Source of the DNA: Embleya sp040605455
GTDB lineage: Bacteria; Actinomycetota; Actinomycetes; Streptomycetales; Streptomycetaceae
Length of the DNA: 10,753 nt
Reading direction: 5' to 3'
Assembly: GCF_040605455.1 (NCBI RefSeq)
Contig: NZ_JBEXCV010000227.1
Coordinates: forward strand, 1 to 10,753
Below the pieces are notes generated by a model, which had not been told where the DNA came from, did no database searches, and saw only the letters and a list, made by a program, of their open reading frames with translations. Shown one piece after another: positions 1 to 5,476 of this stretch. The position numbers and the translations under genes are program-made. Position 1 is the first letter of the stretch. Every line of letters begins with the position of its first letter.

Positions 1-60
1 CAGATGCACGGACGCGCCGGATTCGACCTCCTCCGCCACCGCATCCTCCTCCCACAATGA
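1..60 (+). pseudogene. 3' end of an ISL3-like transposase (cut by window edge)
   Basis: The open frame from base 1 to the TGA at 58-60 encodes QMHGRAGFDLLRHRILLPQ. From memory, the 'QM-GRAGF-LLR-R-LL' ending is characteristic of the C-terminus of ISL3-family transposases in actinomycetes. Only 19 residues are visible, so I cannot say whether the rest of the gene is intact. A terminal-repeat-like sequence follows the stop (see 61-95), which fits the right end of such an element. The family call rests on one short motif and is moderately sure. Confidence 0.6.
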
Positions 61-95
61 GGACGCAGCGTCACCACCGACTACGGAACAGAGCC
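61..95 (+). mobile_element. Probable right end of the ISL3-like element
   Basis: Read inward on the minus strand from base 95, the sequence starts GGCTCTGTTCCG. ISL3-family terminal inverted repeats usually begin GGCTCT or similar. The next eight bases outside (96-103, gttagttt) are AT-rich against a GC-rich background, as expected for the 8-bp target duplication of this family. The other end is outside the window, so the duplication cannot be confirmed. Confidence 0.5.
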
Positions 96-1411
96 GTTAG
101 TTTTACAGTCCCGTTCCCGCCGCGATCGCGGAGGCGGGGGTCGGTCGTCAGGCGGTGGGTGCGCCGCAGTGGTGGTTCCATGCCCACGACGCGGCGGGGG
201 CGGGGAGTGGTGGGCGGTGTGTGGTGGCTGTGCGGTGGGGTGTCGAAGGCGAGCAGGCTGCGTTTGGTGGCCACGTACACGCCGGCGCGGTCGACGGTGA
301 CGTCGGGCGGGCCGGCGTCCGGCGAGGCGTGCGGGTCCGCCCAGGCCCACAGTGGGCAGCCGTCGGTGCGGGCGAGCGCGGCGACGTACCCGCCGTCGGT
401 GGTCAGGACGCACACGCTTTCGTCGACGATGAGGTTGACCCGGCGGTGGGACAGGATGGGCAGCGATGCCCACGGGGATTCGGCGGACCACAGGAGTGCG
501 CCATTCCCCGCGTCGAACGCACGGACGTCTCCCCGGTCGTTCCAGGCGTGGACGACGCCGTCGGTGATGTGGGTCTGCGCTCTGCCGTGGGCCTGCGGCA
601 GGCCGATCGGCGTCGACCACAGCGCACCGCGGGAGGCGGACGAGGCGACGAGGACGTGCTCGCGTGTCCCGGCGATCCGGATGTCGTCGTACGCGCCGAC
701 GTAGTCGAACGGGTCCGCGGCGAAGACATATCGGGTGTGTTCGCCGGTGGCGCCGTCGACGACCCGGAGCGCGTTCCCATAGGAGGAGGTGACGAGCAGG
801 CGTTCGCCGCGTAACCCGATCGGCTGGTACGACTTCGTCCACACCATGGCCCCGGTGGCGACATCCAGCGCGAACATACGTGTCGGATGGTAGCGGGCAA
901 AGACCACCGGACCGGCTCTGTCCGGGAGGCCGGAGCCGGTGATCGAGTGTCCGTTGCGCCGCCCCCACAGCAACCGGCCGGTCGTGCCGTCCAACGCGAA
1001 CACCGCCCCTTGGCACAGCACGATCAAGGTGCCGTCGGTCGTCTCGTGCAGCGTACTTATGTACCGGCTTCCGGAGCGGCGGGGCAGGCGGATCGGGTTG
1101 CCGAGTTCGTACAGCGGACGGAGCCTGTCCCGGAGGGCGCGGGACCACAGCTCGGCCCCGTCGCGCAGGTCGATCGCGCGGGCGCGACGCAGATCGCTCT
1201 GATAGCCGATGTGTTCGCCGATCGCCTCCAGGGTTCCGTGGAACTCCTTCTCCCATACCACCCGTCCGGTGGCGGCGTCACGGGCGAAGGTCGTGCCGGA
1301 CAGGGTGCCGTAGACGCGCCCATCGGCGGCGTACAGCGACGGTTGTCGATTGAGATCCTTCGGCAAAACCTGCCAGCGGATCTGCGGTACGGGTATGGCC
1401 GATTGCTTCAC
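71..1411 (-). CDS. PQQ-type beta-propeller repeat protein
   Basis: The 446-aa product is built from PQQ/quinoprotein-like blade motifs of the pattern D-x-x-[TD]-G-x-x-x-W: residues 45-53 (DAATGRVVW), 81-89 (DLRDGAELW), 141-149 (DGTTGRLLW), 183-191 (DVATGAMVW) and 300-308 (DAGNGALLW), plus less regular blades. No signal peptide or membrane segment is visible, so it is probably cytosolic. Such propellers are usually binding or scaffold domains rather than enzymes. The GTG start at 1411 is chosen because the propeller fold begins right after it (VKQSAIPVPQIRW). The frame runs on to 1840, but that extension is low-complexity. A possible 65-aa ORF overlaps this start by GTGA. The C-terminal tail, after about residue 390, is Pro/His/Arg-rich, and the last residues and the stop (71-73) lie within the IS end, so the native C-terminus was probably replaced. 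The fold is confident; the function is unknown. Confidence 0.85.
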   Translation of the reverse strand: MKQSAIPVPQIRWQVLPKDLNRQPSLYAADGRVYGTLSGTTFARDAATGRVVWEKEFHGTLEAIGEHIGYQSDLRRARAIDLRDGAELWSRALRDRLRPLYELGNPIRLPRRSGSRYISTLHETTDGTLIVLCQGAVFALDGTTGRLLWGRRNGHSITGSGLPDRAGPVVFARYHPTRMFALDVATGAMVWTKSYQPIGLRGERLLVTSSYGNALRVVDGATGEHTRYVFAADPFDYVGAYDDIRIAGTREHVLVASSASRGALWSTPIGLPQAHGRAQTHITDGVVHAWNDRGDVRAFDAGNGALLWSAESPWASLPILSHRRVNLIVDESVCVLTTDGGYVAALARTDGCPLWAWADPHASPDAGPPDVTVDRAGVYVATKRSLLAFDTPPHSHHTPPTTPRPRRVVGMEPPLRRTHRLTTDPRLRDRGGNGTVKLTALFRSRW

Positions 1412-1605
1412 CCGGCCAGCCTGCCGGCCACACCGGCCGCAGTCGGAGGGACCTCCCCGGGGCTGTGACGTTCCTCGTCGATACCGGGCCCCACCCGCCC
1501 CGGGTGGTCCCACGTCCGGCGGGGCCGGGTGAACCGCCCCTGCGGGCGGGTTGCCGTCATGGTGGGCCGTCCGCCCACCCACGTGCTCGGCACCGGCTCG
1601 CCCAT
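1408..1605 (-). CDS. Possible 65-aa ORF coupled to the propeller gene
   Basis: ATG at 1605 is preceded by a GGAAGAG Shine-Dalgarno-like sequence at about 6-7 bases. The frame ends in TGA at 1408-1410, overlapping the propeller gene's GTG start in a GTGA tetramer. That arrangement is typical of translational coupling. Nearly nine in ten codons end in G or C, as in true genes here. The product is basic and Pro/Arg-rich (MGEPVPSTWVGGRP...) with no domain I recognise, and no membrane segment. The frame stays open upstream to 1923 with more ATG codons, for example near 1771 and 1743, so the start is uncertain. Since high GC makes random ORFs look codon-biased, I hold this only as probable. Confidence 0.4.
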   Translation of the reverse strand: MGEPVPSTWVGGRPTMTATRPQGRFTRPRRTWDHPGRVGPGIDEERHSPGEVPPTAAGVAGRLAG

Positions 1606-1923
1606 CACCGTCTCTTCCCACGACGTCCGGCCCGAACCCCCAGCGCGTGTCCGGAGCAGGGGCACACGGTAGGGCGGGCTCCGATCGACGAGCGCCCCTT
1701 CGATCGCGGCACACCCCGGCACCGAGCCGGCCGACACAGGAATGTGCATCCCCACGACAGCCAGACCACGCATGTGGTACCGCTGTTGGGCAGGCCACGA
1801 CAGCAGTTTGGTCACTCCGTGACAGCCAAGACCCCCGCACTCAGCCGGACAAAGCCCAGCTCGACAAGGAGAAACCGAAACCCGCACCGCTGACACCCAC
1901 CCCGCTGACACCACACCACACAC
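1606..1923. other. Gene-poor stretch upstream of the propeller operon
   Basis: I see no convincing gene here apart from a possible 5' extension of the 65-aa ORF. The stretch presumably holds the promoter of the propeller genes, but no clear -35/-10 pair stands out. An 11-bp tandem sequence, ccgctgacacc, occurs at 1888-1898 and 1902-1912 (14-bp period). Confidence 0.4.
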
Positions 1924-2002
1924 TCACAGGCCGAGCGCGGCGGCGACGGCCGCGTCGAGCGCGCGTCGAAGGGTGCGGGTGCGGAAATCCGAGGACACGC
2001 AG
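1924..2002 (-). pseudogene. Orphan 3' fragment of a tyrosine integrase gene
   Basis: On the minus strand this encodes VCVSSDFRTRTLRRALDAAV and then AAALGL before TGA (1924-1926). The complete integrase at 3888-4736 ends with the same residues, but its tail is AAALEGPAARSKA. DNA identity is 68 of 69 bases over 1934-2002. Upstream of base 2002 the match stops abruptly inside another sequence, so only the last 26 codons of a second integrase copy remain. It could be the remnant of an older element or of a target gene into which the neighbouring element inserted. Confidence 0.75.
1934..2002 (-). repeat. 69-bp direct repeat, copy 1
   Basis: This matches 3919-3987 in the same orientation with one difference (C at 1990, G at 3975). 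The copies are exactly 1985 bp apart and bracket the regulator and second recombinase genes. Confidence 0.9.
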
Positions 2003-2010
2003 ACTGGCGA

Positions 2011-2022
2011 AGTCGCGTAATC
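2011..2022. repeat. 12-bp direct repeat, left copy (candidate element end)
   Basis: The sequence agtcgcgtaatc is identical to 4846-4857 in the same orientation. This copy overlaps the final stop of the zinc-ribbon recombinase (2021-2023), and the other lies about 110 bp upstream of the integrase start. The pair therefore brackets the three-gene recombinase unit (about 2.8 kb). A 12-bp match can occur by chance in 10 kb, so only its placement makes it notable. Confidence 0.4.
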
Positions 2023-3559
2023 AACTGTCGCGAGTTCTCGGGCGTGGCAGGCTCGGTGGTGGCTTTGAGTGATCGCCGGGGGCATATCGGCTCCAGGGTG
2101 TTCCGGCTTCGGCGGCCAGTCTCGTGGTGCTGGTGTGGTGATAGCCGAGCGCGTCGGCGACGATCGGGGCGGGCATTTCCAGGAGGTGTCGCCGGACTGC
2201 GGCACCGCGTGCCGCGGCTGTCGGGATGCCGATCTTGTTCAGCAGCGCCGACAGGTGTTTTGGGTTGGCCGGTTGTCCCGCGCGCCGTCCGGGGAACAGT
2301 CAGCGGGATTCCTGATTGGTCGCGGTATTCATGTTGCCGCGAGCGGCCGTGTGGTCCAGGAGAAGGCCGGCGACCGGTTCCGGGACGGGCGAAGGCGGTT
2401 CGCCCAGTCGCAGGAGCACCTGATCACCGTCCCGGACGACATCGTCGACGGTGAGTCGAACGACGCGGGTCAGTGGTTGCGCGTAGAGGAGAACGATGAT
2501 CGCGGCGATGCGGGTCCGAAGCGGCGGATTCCGGTCCGAGAGCATCCTGCCGAGAAGTTCCAGCCGGCGGCCCTCTGTGAGCGGTGCGGCCCTGGTCACC
2601 CGTTGAACGGGAAGGTCCCAACCTCTGGTGAGTCGCGTTGTCACGGACCACCGCAGGAATCCGCGCAGGCGGTTGCGGGCGTGTGTGCCCTGTTCGGCAT
2701 GCCATGCGTCGATGTCGGCCTGCCGGCAGTCGGCGAGTGTCCGGTCTCGCGCGGCGAGCCATCCCAGGAAGAGTCCCGCGTACTTGATCTGCTCGCCGGC
2801 GAACTGGCGCCCACTGGTGGTGATCGGGACTTGTTCCGCCCGACTGCGGAGCCCGGCCAGGACCTCCCAGACCGCGAAGCGATGGATCGTCTTGACGTGC
2901 TCGGGGTCGCGCAGGGTGGCCATGTGGCCGGGCAGCCACCGTTCGAAGGAACAGATCTGCCTGTCGGCGGGCGGGAGCACCCCGCAGGTCATGAGAAGTT
3001 CCTCGAAGTGGGCCGCCGTGCGCCACGGTTGCAACGTGTGGAACGCTTCGTGGGTCAAGGCGATCTCGCCGTTGCCCAGCCGCCGAAGCAGGTCTTGCGC
3101 GTTGCCCGGGTGGTTCGGGCGCATGGCCAGCCAGGCCAGTCCGCTCTCGGGCCGCTCCATGCGCACCAACAGGCCCAACAGCGGCAGCAGTTGCGGTCGA
3201 ACGCGTCCGGATCCGTCGTCCAGGAGGAGGGCGAGCCGGTCGGTGAGCGTGCATCGTTCGCAGAGCCGGCCGCCCAGCAGATTTCCTTCGAAGCCGCAGC
3301 GAGAACAGGCGAACGACACCGAGAATCCCGCGCAGGCGGGGCAGATCGCGGCGCCGTCGCCGGCCCGGATCCCCGGCAGGGCCCGCTCCAGTCCGCACCC
3401 GGAGCAGGTTCCGCGCGTTCGCGCCGCGCGGACCGAGCATGTTCGACAGACGTGGCCGTCCGGCCAACTGCCGGCTTTGTGTCTGCGGCGCCCGCAGCGG
3501 CAGCAGTCGGTCATGAACCAGCGCTCGTATTGTTCGTCGGTGGCGTAGGACCGAGTCAT
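2021..3559 (-). pseudogene. Zinc-ribbon XerD-like recombinase with in-frame TGA
   Basis: The ATG at 3559 overlaps the regulator's stop (ATGA). Residues 19 to about 120 carry about six CxxC pairs (CCRC, CRTC, CSGC, CPAC, CSRC, CERC), a zinc-ribbon array probably binding DNA. An N-terminal SAM-like core domain follows, and then the start of the catalytic domain with a candidate first Arg at residues 365-368 (TRVVRLTVDD). The frame stops at TGA 2300-2302 after residue 419 (...NQESR). Past that stop the same frame continues for 92 more codons to TGA at 2021-2023, giving LFPGRRAGQP..., LSALLNKIGIPTAAARG, EMPAPIVADALGYHH and the likely nucleophile in WSRYAPGDH. Relatives read SRWLFPG here (from memory), so a TGG Trp codon became TGA. 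The truncated product would lack the catalytic His and Tyr. A sequencing error is the main alternative. Confidence 0.85.
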
Positions 3560-3891
3560 GCGTCGGGCAGGATCCGGGCGGCGCGGGGCCGCAGCTTGGC
3601 CACTCCCGCGGGTGCGGGCAGATCACCGCCGGCAGTCTTGCGGACGCCCGCGTTCTCTGCGGTGGCGGTGACCAGGTCGGCGGGAGTGCAGCCGAGGATG
3701 TCGCAGAGCGCGGCCATGACCTGCAACGACAGGCGTTCGGGGGTGCCCGATACGAGTCGGTGGACCTGGGAGGCGGACAGTTCGATGCCCCGGTCACGCA
3801 GGAGTGGAACGAGTTCGGTGGCCGTGAACACACGCTGTGCGGCCATGATGTCGCGCAACCGCCAGATGTAGCCGACCTTGCGTTTCGTCAT
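3556..3891 (-). CDS. Xre/Cro-type HTH transcriptional regulator
   Basis: This is a 111-aa protein whose central part (residues about 25-75) reads as a Cro/C1-type helix-turn-helix: ATELVPLLRDRGIELSASQV, then HRLVSGTPERLSLQVMAALC and DILGCTPADLV. The 'SASQVHRLVSG' helix is the likely DNA-recognition helix and 'LCDILGCTPADL' is typical of the family's last helix. The ATG at 3891 has a strong AAGGAG site six bases upstream and overlaps the integrase stop (ATGA). The stop overlaps the start of the downstream recombinase in the same way. Placed between two recombinases, it probably controls the element's own operon, by inference from position. The C-terminal 35 residues are Ala/Pro-rich and probably flexible. 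The frame appears intact, unlike its two partners. Confidence 0.85.
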   Translation of the reverse strand: MTKRKVGYIWRLRDIMAAQRVFTATELVPLLRDRGIELSASQVHRLVSGTPERLSLQVMAALCDILGCTPADLVTATAENAGVRKTAGGDLPAPAGVAKLRPRAARILPDA

Positions 3892-4736
3892 GCCTTGCTC
3901 CTTGCCGCGGGACCCTCCAGCGCGGCGGCGACGGCCGCGTCGAGCGCGCGTCGAAGGGTGCGGGTGCGGAAATCGGAGGACACGCAGGTGTAGATCGACG
4001 TCGTGCTCGCGTGCTCGTGGCCGACTTGTTCCTGGACGAATCTCGGGTCGCGGCCAGCCTCGATGAGATGGGTGACGTAGGACCTTCGGAATGAATGGAA
4101 GTCGAGTCCGGAGTCGAGGCCGAGGGTTTCGCGGTAGGTGACGAACCGTGAGTTCAGCCGTTGGCATCCGACTCGGAGTCCGCGTTCCGACGGCCAGGCC
4201 GCCGGGTTGTTGTCGACGGCGAACAGCGGGCGGATCTCGGTGAACCACTCGTCCAGGATTTCGGGGGTCCAGTCCCAGACGGTCAGCACGCTGCGGCGCT
4301 TGGGGGGTGAGCCCTTCTTCGCCTTGAAGGAGCGCACGGCCTCGGAGTAGGCGCGGATGGTGGTGTGCTTCAGATCCCGCAGGGAACGCAGGTCGCCGAG
4401 CCACTCGTCGATCATCGCCGGCGACCACTGCCACGGAAACGCGTTCACGTACGCGCTGAACGCCTTCACCGCGTTCTCGCGCCCCTCGATCGTGGAGCGA
4501 GCCAGGTTCCGCGCGAGCTGCTGGTTCGCGAACCCCGCCAACATCGCCGCGAAGACCTGTTCCTCGGGCCGCAACAGCGGCACCCCGTCCACCAGATGCA
4601 GCCTGGCCGCACCCGGCGCTGAACCATCGAATCCCACGAATCGACCACCCTCCGTCACTCGCACCCAACGCGAGAAAACCGCATCGGATGCGACTCCCGG
4701 ACGAAATCGCAGATCAACCAGCCTCACGAGTGACAC
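3888..4736 (-). CDS. Tyrosine recombinase/integrase, probable internal deletion
   Basis: The 282-aa product has an N-terminal SAM-like/core-binding region (QQLARNLARSTIEGRENAVK through the DEWLGDL region). Its C-terminal catalytic part has HSFRR (His214, Arg217), GHEH (His240) and the nucleophile Tyr249 in STTSIYTCV. The first catalytic Arg and the helices around it are missing: at residues 137/138 (bases 4326/4325) the text jumps from ...SEAVRSF directly to KAKKGSPPKRRSVLTV. From memory, full relatives have roughly 90 more residues there, ending '...GKAKKGSPPKRR', so a clean in-frame deletion is likely. The protein should bind DNA but not cut it efficiently. GTG at 4736 is the first start after an upstream in-frame stop; its Shine-Dalgarno site is weak. 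The gene's 3' 69 bp are duplicated at 1934-2002. The identity is confident; the deletion needs alignment. Confidence 0.85.
   Translation of the reverse strand: MSLVRLVDLRFRPGVASDAVFSRWVRVTEGGRFVGFDGSAPGAARLHLVDGVPLLRPEEQVFAAMLAGFANQQLARNLARSTIEGRENAVKAFSAYVNAFPWQWSPAMIDEWLGDLRSLRDLKHTTIRAYSEAVRSFKAKKGSPPKRRSVLTVWDWTPEILDEWFTEIRPLFAVDNNPAAWPSERGLRVGCQRLNSRFVTYRETLGLDSGLDFHSFRRSYVTHLIEAGRDPRFVQEQVGHEHASTTSIYTCVSSDFRTRTLRRALDAAVAAALEGPAARSKA
3919..3987 (-). repeat. 69-bp direct repeat, copy 2 (inside integrase 3' end)
   Basis: This is the partner of 1934-2002. It lies wholly within the integrase coding region, just after its catalytic Tyr codon. Confidence 0.9.
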
Positions 4737-4845
4737 CGACTGGCGCTCAGAGCCTGCGAACCGGTAGCTTCACCCGCCGTTCCGTGGATCCAACTGCCGT
4801 CTCGGGTAACGAAAACTCGGTCTTCCCATGCTGCGATTCGCAGAC

Positions 4846-4857
4846 AGTCGCGTAATC
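4846..4857. repeat. 12-bp direct repeat, right copy (candidate element end)
   Basis: This is the partner of 2011-2022, lying upstream of the integrase. It abuts cgcatccgatgc (4857-4868), which is the inverted copy of cgcatcggatgcg at 4680-4692 within the integrase N-terminal codons. Such inverted repeats could be recombinase arm sites or simple coincidence. Confidence 0.35.
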
Positions 4858-4973
4858 GCATCCGATGCAGTAGGCGGCACTTGCAGTAGTGGTACAGCCG
4901 TTGGCGCCGAGAACGATCTAGGTCTGATAGCACCCACTCCTGAACGCCCGCGCGCCGAATGGGGCTTTCGCTC

Positions 4974-4990
4974 GGGCGGTGACACCGCCC
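4974..4990 (-). terminator. Hairpin downstream of the EACC1-like gene
   Basis: GGGCGGT / ACCGCCC arms (7 bp) flank a 3-base gac loop. It lies about 65 bases past the stop of the EACC1-like gene, with no U-run, as is common for actinomycete terminators. A smaller palindrome, GGACCC/GGGTCC (5045-5057), sits right at the stop codon. Either could end the CHAT operon transcript. Confidence 0.4.
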
Positions 4991-5056
4991 ATCGGCGCTC
5001 AGCCCCGGACCGGATCCCGGGGTCGCATACTGCCGACGCATCGAGGACCCGGGGTC

Positions 5057-5392
5057 CTACTCGTCGTCGTCCTCCTCGGTCAGGGCGTCCTGGATCCGTC
5101 GGGCCACGGTCGCAACGTCAGTGCCAGCGTCGGCGGGAATCTCGATATCGACCTTCTGGCCCTTCGCCGTGATCCGGACCGTGATGCCGGTGCCCTTGCC
5201 GAAGGTATGCCGAATGATCTCCGCGAGTCTGCGGAACGTTTCGGGCCCCTGGGCAAGACCAACGACGCTCGTGGCGATGGTGCTTCCGAGCAGGGCGATC
5301 TCGGTGACGGAACCCCGAGTGCCCGAGCGGATCGCCAGCTTTTCACGTACGAGAATGTCCGCGAGTTCGGACGGCATGACTACGGCAATCAA
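5057..5392 (-). CDS. EACC1-like small protein paired with CHAT protease
   Basis: The product is 111 aa. It has a Gly/Ala/Thr-rich hydrophobic stretch (residues 32-47), then a helix (50-64, ETFRRLAEIIRHTF), a beta-hairpin (70-85, ITVRITAKGQKVDIEI), a final helix (92-104) and an acidic tail (EEDDDE). This order resembles EACC1, the 'effector-associated constant component' that accompanies varied effectors in actinobacterial NTP-dependent conflict systems. There it is thought to be a shared adaptor, but its biochemistry is not settled. It lies 84 bp downstream of the CHAT gene on the same strand, so the two are probably co-transcribed. The TTG start at 5392 is preferred over ATG at 5377 because GAAGGGGG sits six bases before it and nothing comparable precedes the ATG. 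The EACC1 call is by topology and neighbourhood, not by a diagnostic motif. Confidence 0.6.
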   Translation of the reverse strand: MIAVVMPSELADILVREKLAIRSGTRGSVTEIALLGSTIATSVVGLAQGPETFRRLAEIIRHTFGKGTGITVRITAKGQKVDIEIPADAGTDVATVARRIQDALTEEDDDE

Positions 5393-5398
5393 GAGTTG

Positions 5399-5406
5399 CC
5401 CCCTTC
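5399..5406 (-). promoter_or_regulatory. Ribosome binding site deciding a TTG start
   Basis: GAAGGGGG on the minus strand is separated by six bases from the TTG at 5392. The in-frame ATG at 5377 lacks any purine-rich site. A TTG start usually lowers translation, which may keep this protein at a set ratio to the CHAT protease. Confidence 0.6.
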
Positions 5407-5476
5407 ACTGGTTCATCGATGGTTCAGCCCCGTCCGGGTCGGCTGCCGCGGCGCAGACGGATGGGCGCGGGTAGCG

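Larger units (their letters stand above)
1924..4857 (-). mobile_element. Degenerate three-gene recombinase element
   Basis: The element holds, in order of transcription, a tyrosine integrase (4736-3888), an Xre-type regulator (3891-3556) and a zinc-ribbon recombinase (3559-2021, with an in-frame stop). It ends next to an orphan integrase 3' fragment. Both gene junctions are ATGA overlaps, so the three form a single translationally coupled operon. From memory, integrase / small HTH regulator / XerD-like recombinase trios of this type recur in streptomycetes. Ends are uncertain: I use the integrase remnant on the left and the 12-bp repeat on the right. Two separate lesions in the recombinases suggest the element no longer moves unaided. 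Confidence 0.6.
4737..5056. other. Intergenic region upstream of the integrase
   Basis: I see no gene here. The one long minus-strand frame (4724-5041) has no recognisable domain and Ser/Arg-rich content. The stretch holds the candidate right end of the recombinase element (4846-4868) and a terminator-like hairpin (4974-4990). It presumably carries the integrase promoter, though no clear consensus stands out. Confidence 0.5.

Noticed and set aside
1412..1840. 143-residue N-terminal extension of the propeller frame
   Set aside because: It is Arg/Gly/Ala-rich low-complexity sequence, and the propeller fold begins right after the GTG at 1411. The other frame has the better RBS and overlap signal here.
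2300..2302. Selenocysteine or other TGA recoding in the recombinase
   Set aside because: Relatives appear to have Trp here, no recoding hairpin is evident just after the TGA, and the partner integrase is also damaged. Nonsense mutation or error is simpler.
2069..3871. 600-codon plus-strand open frame
   Set aside because: It is antisense to the regulator and zinc-ribbon recombinase, and its product is compositionally biased with no domain. It is a GC-driven shadow frame.
2011..4857. Composite transposon flanked by the ISL3-like and IS5-like elements
   Set aside because: The two IS remnants at the window edges are of different families, so they cannot form one composite transposon.
4724..5041. 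105-codon minus-strand frame upstream of the integrase
   Set aside because: It has no domain, poor codon bias and no RBS, and it overlaps the integrase start.
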